Part shown: one piece after another, positions 1-11,700 of the stretch | Layout: each line of letters opens with the position of its first letter | How positions within the stretch are numbered: position 1 is the stretch's first letter | Source of the DNA: Brachyhypopomus gauderio | Lineage: Eukaryota > Chordata > Actinopteri > Gymnotiformes > Hypopomidae | Direction: 5' to 3' | Assembly (NCBI RefSeq): GCF_052324685.1 | Contig: NC_135213.1 | Span: 39,546,200 to 39,610,199 of the forward strand | DNA length: 64,000 bases | Position numbers and translations under genes: made by a program | Notes under the pieces: model-generated | What the model was told of the DNA's origin: nothing | Database searches by the model: none | Seen by the model: the letters and a program-made list of their open reading frames with translations, nothing else

Positions 1-3000
1 CTGTCTAATGTCGTCATGTCAAAAGACTCTGAGGGATGTTCCTCGCACCTCGCAGAATCTGTACACACAGGACCCGCTAACACATACGCGTGTGTGCACA
101 CATTCAAACACGCTCTAGTCTTCACATCAAAGTGGAGCAGCCTCACGCCGTGAGCCGAGGGAGGTGTTGGAGAGAGGCCCGATAGCTCCAGCTGTACTGC
201 GGCTCTGGGTCTACCCGTCCCAGGCACGGAGAGGCGTTTTCCTGCTACTCACCAGCCGGTGTTGGCCAGAGCGATGGAGACGGAGCTGAGGAGAAGGTTG
301 CATTTGGACTCGCTGATGATTGCCTCGCAGTTCGCCCCGGGAGATACCACCACAAACTCCCGAACCCCGTACCTACCCCAGAACAGGAAGAGACGCAGGT
401 CAACCAAAGGACACAAGTACAGCACTTCTCATTTTTTATTACCAGTTGCTGTTAAGCAAAATAAACATTTTAATCTGTGCCCTTTTTTTTTATTTTTAAA
501 ACCTTATTTTTAAACAAACTCACGCTTTAGAAGGACCAGTGCTACTTTGAAGAATTTACCGACCATAGGGCATTAGACCCACATTAAACAACCACTTTGA
601 AATAAGCCAGAAATGAAGTCCTTCATCTCACTTAAAACAGCAAGATGAATGTTTCTTCATAAGAGCAGCTTTGTAATAACTGCCATCATCCCTTTGCCAG
701 ATTCTACACAGGGACATCAGCTAGGAGAATAACTACCTATCGTCTGACATCGTCTGAACTACTGCACTGTAGCATGAATGGTACGTAAATGATTGATGAA
801 GAGAATCTGAACAATTTTGAAAAATGGAAAACTCATTAATAAACACATGCAGGGAATCTACTAAATGCATTTGTATCACCACCACTCTAATAATCTTCAT
901 AATACAGTGGACAAGCGTTTGCAGCAGACATACAAGCAGGACATGCTGGGATCACCACCTTTAATTCTCTCAAATGTCACTCTTGCAGAGATTTTAAAAT
1001 CAGAATTAGCATACCATACGCTTCTAATGCGTGAGCTTGCTCTTCAAAGTTGTTTAGTTAAGGAACTGGGCAGCAGTGGTTTAACTGCGTATGGTTGTTC
1101 ACTCATGTAGCTGGACCACTTCTGAACACACACCGCCACCTCATTTACAGACATGTGCAGTGAGTCGTGGCCCGAGCCGTGATCCGAGCCGTGATCCGAG
1201 TCGTGGCCCGAGCCGTGATCCGAGTCGTGGCCCGAGCACTGTAATCAGCAATGAACCAGCACAATACAGTCCTGCACAGCTGCAATAACCAATAAGGAAT
1301 CATGTCTACAAGGAGGTGGTGCTCCCTGCCAGTCAATCAATTTGCTTGTGGGCACATCACAAATGATGTATGCTAAATGCTAAGCTAGGAGAGAGAGGCT
1401 TTGGGCAAAGGTTTTGATGGAGGGCGTGGCACGACAATTTGATCAAACGTGTGAAATGGAATACAGCATCTTTAAATACAGAATTAACTTTATTTTTACC
1501 ATATTAGCTCATGTCCATTACTTATTATCTCATGATATTACTTATCATTTAATATACAGAATATTTGTTTCTCCCAAAACAAAAACACATTAAACCTCTA
1601 AACTCTATGTGATTTTTATGGAGAAAATAACCCCCACTAACATCATGCCACTGAGCACCAGCATGTTCAGGAAGTGTTCAGTGGTTGCTCACTTCCTATA
1701 CCCATGTTCCCCTTACCTAAAATACCATGGCTAACACATTACACTTATGGGCTATGGTAGCTATTTTTACATTCTGGTGAATTATTGAAAAATACCAGAT
1801 TATGGTAGAAGCACTTTACACAGGACTGCTTCGATAATACAGCTCGTCTACGCCCTGCTATTGACAGACACGGCCACCTCTGACGGGAGACCTGACAGTT
1901 TGGGGCTGTTCCACTAACCATCTGACGAGGCAGTGCGCCCTGGGAGGGAAGTCGTTGTTCATGCACAGCAGGTCCTGCATGGCCAGAGGGAAGACATCTG
2001 GAGAAGGACACGGGGACAGTTTGAGAGACGAGGACGTGGAGCGGCAGCGCTACGTCTCACGGCGGCGGAGACACGCCGTACCTTCCTCGACGTCCTCCCT
2101 CACCGCACTCTCCACGTTCTCCTGCTTCAGGTAGTGGTGCGTGACGGAGAATTTGAAATCGGCAAAGTTGATATCCCGGGACTCCTCCTCCCACGTGTGG
2201 GTGGTGTATTCTCCCTACAGCAGGACAAGGAGCAAAGCAAACAGTGGCTACGTGTCCCTGGTAAAAACCCCCCCTGTGATATCGAGGCAAGCAAAATCGG
2301 ACAAGCATGGAATACTTTATTAAAAGGGCATTAAGGCAGGTATTTAAAACGCTGCAGTAAATATTGCGGGACCTTTTCGGGTGGTTTGCCAAAGTTGCTG
2401 CCAATCAGTTTCCAGTCGTTCAGCACTTCCTCGACTCTGGATATAAATCTGTCAACACACAATTTACCACAAAGATATTTTAGTCCCCTCTGCAGTACAA
2501 TCTCAGTGGGAAAACAGAATACGGTCAGCAAAAAACCTACAACAACAACTCAACAAATCAACTTAAGTAGCTTCATTATGGCAATGAGGCACTTATGTAA
2601 ATGCCTTGTGTTTATAAAATAAATAAATAACAGTGTGAGGGGAAAAAAAGTGGTGTGAAAAGCTAAACAGAATACAGGAAGGTAAAATAATAATAATAAC
2701 TATTATTACTATTATTATTATTATATTGCTATTTTACAGTTGCACCTAAACCTCGCATTCACACACATATTCACTCACACACATTTCTATTTATTTATTT
2801 CACAACAGCAGATGTCCAAGAGAGAATCAGAAATCTGAAGAACTGGGCAGGTCTATCCATGACGAGAGCCAAGCCTACTGGCTAAAGAAACCATCAGCTA
2901 CGCACGGCTGACCAGCACAACAAATGAACCAGCTGCCGGCTACCAACTCCCATCACGACAGGCTCACACCAGACAAGACAGACCTGCCCATGAAGGACAC

Positions 3001-6000
3001 ACACCATACAATCACACCAGACATGACAGACCTGCCCATGAAGGACACACACCGTCCAATCACACCAGACAGGACAGACCTGCCCATGAAGGACACACAC
3101 AGGCCAATCACACCAGACATGACAGACCTGCCCATGAAGGACACACACCGTCCAATCACACCAGACAGGACAGACCTGCCCATGAAGGACACACATTGTC
3201 CAATCACACCAGACATGACAGACCTGCCCATGAAGGACACACACAGTCCAATCACACCAGACATGACAGACCTGCCCATGAAGGACACACACCGTCCAAT
3301 CACACCAGACATGACAGACCTGCCCATGAAGGACACACACCGTCCAATCACACCAGACAGGACAGACCTGCCCATGAAGGACACACACAGGCCAATCACA
3401 CCAGACATGACAGACCTGCCCATGAAGGACACACACCGTCCAATCACACCAGACAGGACAGACCTGCCCATGAAGGACACACATTGTCCAATCACACCAG
3501 ACAGGACAGACCTGCCCATGAAGGACACACACAGTCCAATCATACCAGACAGGACAGACCTGCCCATGAAGGACACACACCGTCCAATTACAGACTGAAA
3601 AACTTGCCTGCAGGCACAACCCATTCGACATCTATTGGATTTTACACAAAATATGTTGGTTAGGTGACTAGTCATGTTATATGTTAAATTTCATGTTTAA
3701 AATACATATATTATTGTCAGCAATATGTCTGCAGACAGACAGCGATGCAGAGAATTTGTGCGTTGAAGCCATTGTTGTTATAATTGTTAGCACTAAACTA
3801 AACTAACTTAATAGGTCATAGAGCATTCTTAATTCATTCTTAATGGTCATTCTGCTAACACTCCACTATACCCACAACTCATACTACCAGCGTACGCCAC
3901 AGAGCAAGCTTACGTTTACAGGACTGACAGGCCATCACTAAGTTAGACAGTCAAGCCATGACATTTCCCAACAACCTGAAGTCTCACAACCACACAAGAG
4001 GGCTGAAAAACCTCCAGAGTGTGGTCACGGCTTTCAGCCACGTTTTCACCAACACAAACTCACGTCATGCTAATGTTGGACGATGCTTGGAGAGATCTAA
4101 TGTGAGTTTTTCATACCGTGATAATCAACCACATTTAAACACTGAAACAATTATACTAACCATCTGGAAATTAACCATGATCTGCCATGAAAGCTGTAAC
4201 TGTTACATCACCAATACTAGAAGCCAAAATGAATCAGCATATAAGCAAACACATGGGACTTGCTCAGAAGGAGACTGGTAACCCGAGGTCAAAACACCAC
4301 CTACTGACACAGCAGGTTTCCACCACCAAACAGACCAACCTAAACACTGGATCCACTACAACAAAGTACACAAGTCAGTGTCACAGACCTAGATACGTGA
4401 ACGCCCCGTATAAAGTCAATAAGACGGGACTCCTGAAAGGAAAACATCAGGTGCCAATAACTTTTCCTACGCCTCAGGTCATCTGTCATTTCGGATCTCT
4501 GCCATCCCCCTTGCCTGATGTTTCTCTTTCTTGTATGCATGAGTGAATTCTGATCCCATTAAAATAAAATTAAAACTATCCAATCTTTTTTGGCTTCTCC
4601 ATTTTTCAGCACGCTTGTGCTGAAGTTTCAGCTGGGCTACACGGCTCTGTGAGTCACGCTGCAGATGGAGTTGCTGCGAGCATACATGCATTTGTTGACA
4701 GATACAGACGTCCATGTGAGTGGGCGCTAACGTAGACTATCGCTTTTAAAATACAAACATCCACAAAATGGTGGAGATTTTTCAATTACAAAAAATCCTC
4801 ACTCATAAAAAAATATATATATTAATGCTGTTGTATCACCTGCCACCACTAGTGAGCGAAATATATTACATGCAAATTAATATTTATGGTCGCGATTGCG
4901 TAAACCTGTTGTCTAGGGCATGCGTGTCCCAATAGGGGGACTAGACCTGTTGTCTAGGGCATGCGTGTCCCAATAGGGGGACTAGACATGTTGTCTAGGG
5001 CATGCGTGTCCCAATAGGGGGACTAGACCTGTTGTCTAGGGCATGCGTGTCCCAATAGGGGGACTAGACCTGTTGTCTAGGGCATGCGTGTCCCAATCAG
5101 GGCCAAATTGCACCCGCAGCCTATAATCAATAATATGCGGCTGGCAGCACCTGCTATTTTATATTCAACCAGAAGATGGCAGTAGATCTAGCACACAAAT
5201 ACACTTGGGAATTTGCATAAATCACATAAAGGTCGGCACCTGCAGTTTCACTTGACTTAATCTGGCCTTCATTGCAAAAAGTTTGGACACCCCTGATATA
5301 GAGTAAAACACATGGGCACATCCAAGCAGTGTCCTTCAAGGATGAGCTCATGAGAGACACAGATGAGGAATGTGGTCTTCATGGGTGTGGAGGAGGACAT
5401 GGTGGAGGAGGTGCCATGTCAGGATAAACCCCTTCATGGAACGACGAGATAAGACAATCCTACCGTGGCTGAAAAAGGCCATTAGTAAGACAACACAGGG
5501 ACACTAATAATGGCAGCACAAGATAGAGCACTAAGCACTAGTGAATATCATCTCTTTATTCGCTGCCACATGGAGTCCCGTGTCCTGCAGCCTACAGGAC
5601 ACTGTCCTGACCTCCAGTCACATGTGGTTCACTGGAGTGAAAGAACATTTCATGTGGTCAAATGAATTTTGATGTGCATTTCATACTGAGCTAATATTTA
5701 GGTTTCGTGTTCAATACATTATTCACATTTGGTGAAATACACATAAACAAATGCTTCTGAAACCTGTTTTGTGTGCATGTGTTTTCAGGCTAAGTAATCC
5801 ATCCCTGTGGCACGGCTACTGCAACATAACAGAACCGTAGTGTGGGCGTGTGATTTAAATAGTCTCTTTTAGGTATTGACAAACCCGTAAAAAGTGCAAT
5901 GACACACGACACAGCAGTGCAGATAGTGATGGTGGAGTCAACAAAGACACATCAATCTGTAACTATTTGGTATCGATTCCTTCATCCCATCAAGATCCAC

Positions 6001-7293
6001 CTACTGAGAGACAGAACCAAGTGACATTTATATATATACAGGAACATATGTCATTTATATATATACAGGAACATACGTCATTTATATATATACAGGAACA
6101 TATGTCATTTATATATATACAGGAACATATGTCATTTATATATATACAGGAACATATGTCATTTATATATATACAGGAACATATGTCATTTATATATATA
6201 CAGGAACATATGTCATTTATATATATACAGGAACATATGTCATTTATATATATACAGGAACATATGTCATTTATATATATACAGGAACATACGTAAGGCA
6301 ACTGAGCTGGACACCCTCATGTAGAAAATATGAGAAACCACAGAGTGTGTTTACATGCAGAAATGTGACACATTAATGTTATTTGGACTTACTGATCATT
6401 TGAGATAGTTACAGACTGTAATGTAATTTGTGATTTACTGTCTGTGACTCTCATAACACTCTGACATGTTGTTCATTCCCTCATCTGTGTGTCTGCTCCT
6501 CAGTTAGAACCTCCTTCCTGTCTCTCCCTACCCCACCAGTCTACTGCACCTCCTGTCTGCTCCTCAGTTAGAACCTCCTTCCTGTCTCTCCCTACCCCAC
6601 CAGTCTACTGCACCTCCTGTCTGCTCCTCAGTTAGAACCTCCTTCCTGTCTCTCCCTACCCCACCAGTCTACTGCACCTCCTGTCTGCTCCTCAGTTAGA
6701 ACCTCCTTCCTGTCTCTCCCTACCCCACCAGTCTACTGCACCTCCTGTCTGCTCCTCAGTTAGAACCTCCCTCCTGTCTCTCCCTACCCCACCAGTCTAC
6801 TGCACCTCCTGATAAGAACACCAATCACACATGTTTTATCATTCTTACCCAGTTGTCTTGAGACACATCATCTTTGTTGTGTATTTAACTACATGTATCA
6901 TCATTACACTTCAGAACTCTTTCCTGACATCCGTGTGTGGTGAATCTGTTCTCCCTGCGCTGGTTACGGACCTCTGGGGGCTGAACACATGTATGATCGT
7001 GTCTCTGAGCCCTGGAGGCCATGATCCATGTCCAGAGACACAAACCTCAACACACCCCCCCACACACACACAGTCACTCTGCAACACTGCAGCTTAGCAA
7101 AGGGGCCAGCTAGCCCACTAGCATCTATTACATTAGCATCAAGACCCTGGGTTGAATTTTAGATGTACACAGTCCCACCTGTACACGTCCAGAGGGGTTA
7201 AAGGAGTGTGTAAGAGGTGTGACCTGACACACACACACACACACCCCTGTACACGTCCAGAGGGGTTAAAGGAGTGTGTAAGAGGTGTGACCT

Positions 7294-7328
<35 letters not shown>

Positions 7329-7377
7329 ACCTGTACACGTCGAGAGGGGTTAAAGGAGTGTGTAAGAGGTGTGACCT

Positions 7378-7426
<49 letters not shown>

Positions 7427-7481
7427 CCTCCCTCCTGTACACGTCCAGAGGGGTTAAAGGAGTGTGTAAGAGGTGTGACCT

Positions 7482-7536
<55 letters not shown>

Positions 7537-7657
7537 GTACACGTCCAGAGGGGTTAAAGGAGTGTGTAAGAGGTGTGACCTGACACACACACACACACCT
7601 GTACACGTCCAGAGGGGTTAAAGGAGTGTGTAAGAGGTGTGACCTGGGGTGTGACCT

Positions 7658-7750
<93 letters not shown>

Positions 7751-7975
7751 ATGTGACTGCGCACCTCTGTAGTGCTGCCGTTAGCCGCCTAGCTTACCTC
7801 TCCCACTCAGACGCGGTGGTGAAGTCTGTGATCTCAAACACCTCAGACTCGGGCTACAACAACAACAACACATGAGACGGATGAGCTGTCACACGAATAC
7901 AGCAAAATGACATTTCGTTTTTTATGGCATATATTCCTGCTGAGAGTGTGAACTCACGTCGCTGTCGGCCGCCAT
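1..7975 (-). CDS. rab3gap1: Rab3 GTPase-activating protein catalytic subunit (5' part, six coding exons)
   Basis: Catalytic subunit of the RAB3GAP1/RAB3GAP2 complex, a cytosolic GAP for Rab3 and GEF for Rab18 acting in exocytosis, autophagy and ER/lipid-droplet traffic. Coding exons on the minus strand: 7958-7975 (MAADSD), 7798-7853, 2373-2448, 2082-2214, 1919-1997 and 253-372. The joined exons read through without a stop and keep family signatures: [18 protein letters not shown], then [14 protein letters not shown], then [14 protein letters not shown], then [21 protein letters not shown], then [18 protein letters not shown] and [19 protein letters not shown]. Exon 6 ends in phase 2 at a GTGAGT donor, so the gene continues past the left edge and the GAP domain is outside the window. 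The start ATG has A at -3 and G at +4. Exon 3 uses a weak donor (GTCCCG). Intron 2 is about 5.3 kb and packed with minisatellites. The product was identified by recalled similarity to vertebrate RAB3GAP1. Confidence 0.95.
1165..1237. repeat. 12-bp minisatellite in rab3gap1 intron 5
   Basis: About six tandem copies of a 12-bp unit alternating between CGTGGCCCGAGC and CGTGATCCGAGC. The run is GC-rich and CpG-rich inside an otherwise ordinary intron. The remainder of intron 5 (373-1918) shows nothing else I can support. Confidence 0.8.
2684..2725. repeat. (TAA/ATT)n microsatellite
   Basis: An interrupted trinucleotide run of TAA on the left and ATT on the right, so the two halves form an imperfect inverted repeat. 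It lies in rab3gap1 intron 2. Confidence 0.8.
2960..3595. repeat. 48-bp minisatellite, about 13 copies
   Basis: Tandem units of 48 bp (core 'GACAGACCTGCCCATGAAGG') run almost without interruption with few variable positions (ACATGACA or ACAGGACA; CCGTCC, CAGGCC, CAGTCC or TTGTCC). Because 48 is divisible by three, several frames on both strands stay open and give apparent proteins of up to 245 residues. These are repeat artefacts inside rab3gap1 intron 2. Confidence 0.95.
4905..5097. repeat. 41-bp minisatellite, 4.7 copies
   Basis: Units begin at 4905, 4946, 4987, 5028 and 5069 and are nearly identical, with one C-to-A change at the third unit start. The core includes CTAGGGCATGCGTGTCCC. The array lies directly before a probable hAT-like terminus (5275-5296) and may be an internal expansion of that element. 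Confidence 0.9.
5275..5296 (-). mobile_element. hAT-like terminus (fragment)
   Basis: The sequence ends in GTTTGGACACCCCTGA. Its reverse complement begins CAGGGGTGTCCAAAC, the kind of terminal inverted repeat seen in hAT/Charlie-type DNA transposons. I cannot identify the matching opposite end, so this is reported as a fragment inside rab3gap1 intron 2. Confidence 0.35.
6024..6296. repeat. 27-bp minisatellite, about 10 copies
   Basis: Tandem units of 27 bp built on CATTTATATATATACAGG followed by AACATATGT. The unit length is a multiple of three, so both strands carry spurious open frames (MSFIYIQEH repeats on plus, ICSCIYIND repeats on minus). A few units carry ACGT in place of ATGT. The array is AT-rich and lies in rab3gap1 intron 2. 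Confidence 0.95.
6491..6811. repeat. 64-bp minisatellite, 5 copies
   Basis: Units start at about 6491, 6555, 6619, 6683 and 6747. The pyrimidine-rich core includes CTCCTTCCTGTCTCTCCCTA. Copies are almost identical (one TTC-to-CTC change in the last), which suggests recent expansion. Lies in rab3gap1 intron 2. Confidence 0.95.
7168..7748. repeat. Compound minisatellite with an embedded (CA)n in each unit
   Basis: Six copies of a ~49-bp module (CTGTACACGTCCAGAGGGG, then GTTAAAGGAGTGTGTAAGAG, then GTGTGACCTGA) are each followed by a (CA)n of different length, from about 8 bp to more than 80 bp in the last. Minisatellite and microsatellite are therefore interleaved. All long reading frames here are repeat artefacts. 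The 3' end lies about 50 bp from rab3gap1 exon 2. Confidence 0.9.
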
Positions 7976-8187
7976 GATGCGCCGTGTTTGTTCCGCTCTG
8001 CCGTCCACGTGCATTGTGGGAAATGTAGTCAGTGCGGCTCGTGCATTGTGGGAAATGTAGTCAGTGCGGCTGTGTGCTCGCTTGTGTGATATTACACAAG
8101 TAGAATTATTTCAGTACAGCATCATATGCATTAATTAAACTGTACTTACATTGGAGTAACGTGTTATTTTACATTACCCTACCACAT

Positions 8188-8240
<53 letters not shown>

Positions 8241-8789
8241 TCAACTTTATTGACAGTAGCAATAGTGTAAAAAGACAGGGCAATTGTGCAATAAGTATAC
8301 ATAGTGTACATGTACATAGTGCAAGAGATTGTTAGAATAAATTACTATTATAAATGTGCAAAGATAGGTTCACTGTGGATATGGGTATGTAGATATGTAC
8401 ATGAACTGACTTTCTCTCTGGGATTAATAACGTTCAGTCTATCTATCTATGAACATGTTTGAGACTGCAGTGAAACTGTATTGATCAAGTATTGTGTGTT
8501 ATTTGCATGTCAGCTGAGTGTCACTGTCCCTAAGACCCAAACCCACAATAACCCACTATATCCACATATTCAGTGTTGTCACGCAGGACGACTGTCATGA
8601 ATATCGCGTCTCACCTACAGACTACACAAACTGTCACCGTATGCTGAAACTGTCTTTCAGCATACAACTCCCACAATGCATTGCACCCTTCCGCCCCACT
8701 TCCGCTCTGAGGACCGACGTTTCCGGTGGCTGTGACAGCGTACATGCACCCGAGCGACCGCCGAGTCAACAACAGCGAACCCCGACAAG
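7976..8789. promoter_or_regulatory. Bidirectional promoter between rab3gap1 and ubxn4
   Basis: This 814-bp spacer separates two start codons that point away from each other. Next to rab3gap1 is a 32-bp unit duplicated in tandem (8008-8039, 8040-8071). Each copy carries GCATTGTGGGAAATGTAGT, whose reverse complement resembles the ZNF143/Staf site ACTACA..TCCCA.AATGC. A third copy of this motif type, in the opposite orientation, lies at 8664-8684 next to ubxn4, followed by two CTTCCG ETS-type cores near 8689 and 8700. No TATA box is evident. The middle (8189-8450) is a dispersed repeat with GATA/TATC ends. The promoter role is inferred from gene orientation and motif matches read by eye. Confidence 0.7.
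8189..8450. repeat. Dispersed repeat bracketed by GATA and TATC microsatellites
   Basis: A (GATA)n run at 8189-8240 passes directly into TTCAACTTTATTGACA. The segment ends near 8450 with a 'GGGATTAATAACGTTCAG' stretch followed by a (TATC)n run. The two ends are imperfect inverted repeats of each other (AACTTTATTGA against AACGTTATTAA when reversed). This is typical of a short non-autonomous element common in fish. Its class cannot be decided by eye. It sits inside the rab3gap1/ubxn4 promoter interval. Confidence 0.5.
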
Positions 8790-11700
8790 ATGCGTTGGTT
8801 TGACGGCTCCATTCCGGCAGCCATCGCCGCATCCAAGCGACACAATTATATTTTCGTCGTCGTCATCACAGGTAACGAGCGATGAACGATGCGCAGCGCG
8901 CATTAACCTGCTAGCATAGCATAGCACGGCTAGCCTAGCCAGACGTAGCTGAGTAGTCACAATAACCCGGTACTAGTGACACTAACACTAGTGACACTAA
9001 CACTAGTCACACTAACCCGGTACTAGTGACACTAACACTAGTCACACTAACCCGGTACTAGTCACACTAACCCGGTACTAGTCACACTAACACGGTACTA
9101 GTGACACTAACACTAGTCACAGTAACACTAGTCACACTAACACTACTCACACTAACCCGGTACTAGTGACACTAACACTAGTCACACTAACCCGGTACTA
9201 GTCACACTAACACTAGTCACACTAACCTGGTACTAGTGACACTAACACTAGTCCCACTAATTTGGAACTAGTTACACTAACACTAGTCACACTAACACTA
9301 CTCACACTAACCCGGTACTAGTGACACTAACACTAGTCACACTAACCTGGTACTAGTGACACTAATACAAGTCACACTAACCTGGTACTAGTGACACTAA
9401 TACTAGTCACACTAACACTAGTCACACTAACCTGGTACTAGTGACACTAACACTAGTCCCACTAATTTGGAACTAGTTACACTAACACTAGTCACACTAA
9501 CACTACTCACACTAACCCGGTACTAGTGACACTAACACTAGTCACACTAACCTGGTACTAGTGACACTAATACAAGTCACACTAACCTGGTACTAGTGAC
9601 ACTAATACAAGTCACACTAACCTGGTACTAGTGACACTAATACTAGTCACACTAACCTTGTACTAGTGACACTAGCCCGGTACTAGTTCCAATAACTCGC
9701 TACTGGTCACACTAACCCGGTACTGGTCACACTAACCCAGTACTGTGTGTCATCCGTGTGGCCAAATAAATGGATGTTTGATGAAACACGGTTCCCTCGG
9801 CGAGCAGTGGGGGGTTTGGGTCGTGTCCGTGACCTTGGCTGGTGATCTCACCTCGTTTCTCTCTCACTTTAAGGAGACGATGAGCAGTCCGCACAGATGT
9901 TGTCGAGTTGGGAGGACGAGGGTGTAGCAGACGCCTCAGAGAACTGCTGCGTCGCCATTAAGGTCGACGCTAAAAGGTGCTAAGCCGGGCAGGACACGCA
10001 GGCTGTCGGTGCGTGCCAAGAGGTTTACTTGCATTTTGTGAAATATAATGACATTAATTATGTGTCTTTTTTTTTTTTTTACAGTGAGACGTGTGTGCAG
10101 TTTTCACAGATCTGTATCCTTTCTGGGGGTCTCCTTGATTTGTTTACTTTTAAGTACATCACTAGTAATCTTAACATGCATCTCTGCTTTTGTTAAATCA
10201 TATATCTTTTCCTAAAAACATGGGCATACTAAGTGTACACAGTGTTTTAGCTGTAATGTGTGTTTTTAATATGTTTAATGTCTGCCCAAAATCATTATTT
10301 AATTTTTTTATTATAGACCTACTGTCCATTTAACAATTCAATTGTCCATAAAATAACACCTGTGATGCTTAATGTAATGCATCCATCAATGGATTTGAGC
10401 GATTGTTTATCGTCCCCTTAACGTTGGTACTGTGTAGATCCAGTGGTGTGTGTTCCATCCAGTTTCTTCATAGGGGAGAATGGGACCCCATTGGAGGTGA
10501 TCGCAGGTGGCATCTCTGTAGAGGAGCTCACCAAGAGGATAGACAAAGTCAAGGAGGTGTGGAGCACATGGCCAAACACACACTGGCTATTCATTTATAC
10601 ATATATTCATGGTGCTCTAGCAATGGTAAACCAATGGTTGACTATTTCTTCTTCTTTCACAATTAAATGTATTGTCAGTACATACCCATCTTGAAAGTTA
10701 ATAGATCATGTAATTTTCTAGTATGTATCAAGTGTACACCCCTCTGTATTCGTCTCGGTGTGTTCTGTGTAGTTGCACTCTGCACAGAGGGGCAGTATGA
10801 CTCAGCTTGATGCAGACGGGGCGATGCACGTGGACAGTCCTGGTCCAGCTCCAGAAATGGTTGCCTCCCCCTCTGAAAGCCCTTCTGTAAAGAGCTCTGC
10901 CATGTCAACAGGAAACTCATCTAGTGTTGCTACATCTAAAGGTATCAGATGAACTCTCTGTAATAATGACACTGAACATGAACTCTCCCAACGGTTATTT
11001 GAATCTAGATCAGGAATGTATGTGCTTTACAGTGTGTATTACAGGAGATGTGATCCAGCTACTGACCTTATGTCACTACTCTATACCTCTCTTTGATTCT
11101 GAATTTGATGGAGAACTATTTATGTATGGAAGAGTGAGTAAATTATGGACATGAATAAGATGAATGACTTTCAAAAGTTTTGTGCATTAAATTAGCAATC
11201 CGGTAAATTGATAATCGAAGTGTCTGTAACTTTAAAAATGTAGCACTCATGCGAAGTGGTAATTATGCAAATGTGACTTTCCGTGTTTCGAGTCACGGTT
11301 TCGTTTGATGGAAGGCGTCGGTGTGTGTCGTCAACCTTTCACATCTGTTCTTCTGTCCTGTGCTGGTGTCTTCACCTGATCTCCAAAGGCCACATCACTC
11401 TGACGGGTGAGCTTGTCTTGTGTCTTCACAGAGTCTCTCTCTATGCCTGCGGGGGAATGTGGAGCTTCAGGTTATGTGACTCCAAGTGAGGACAGAAGTT
11501 TGTCCTCCGATGACGTGTCACAGGCGTCTCAGTCAGAAGAGTCTCTGGATGCCAAGGTGGAGAGGTAAAACATTTGGGATTGCATGTCAACAACTAATGT
11601 TGCTTTCATTTTCACTTTTCATTTTCATGTTAAGCATATCTTTAGTCTAAGATAATATTCCTATATAGAGGTTGCTTTAATATTAAACTTTAAAGTTGTT

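Noticed and set aside
2960..3595. Regular direct repeats considered as a CRISPR-like array
   Set aside because: The units are contiguous without unique spacers, the DNA is vertebrate, and no associated genes exist. The same reasoning applies to the arrays at 4905 and 35056.
2894..3675. Open frames of up to 245 codons on both strands
   Set aside because: They are produced by a 48-bp tandem repeat whose unit length is a multiple of three. The protein repeats mirror the DNA repeat in several frames at once, and the region is inside rab3gap1 intron 2.
5967..6301. Repeat-rich 109-codon and 103-codon frames (SFIYIQEHM / CSCIYINDI)
   Set aside because: Artefact of the 27-bp minisatellite. No start context, no domain, and both strands are equally open.
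7139..7748. Many Cys-Val and Thr-His repeat frames
   Set aside because: Translations of (CA)n/(GT)n tracts in the compound minisatellite.
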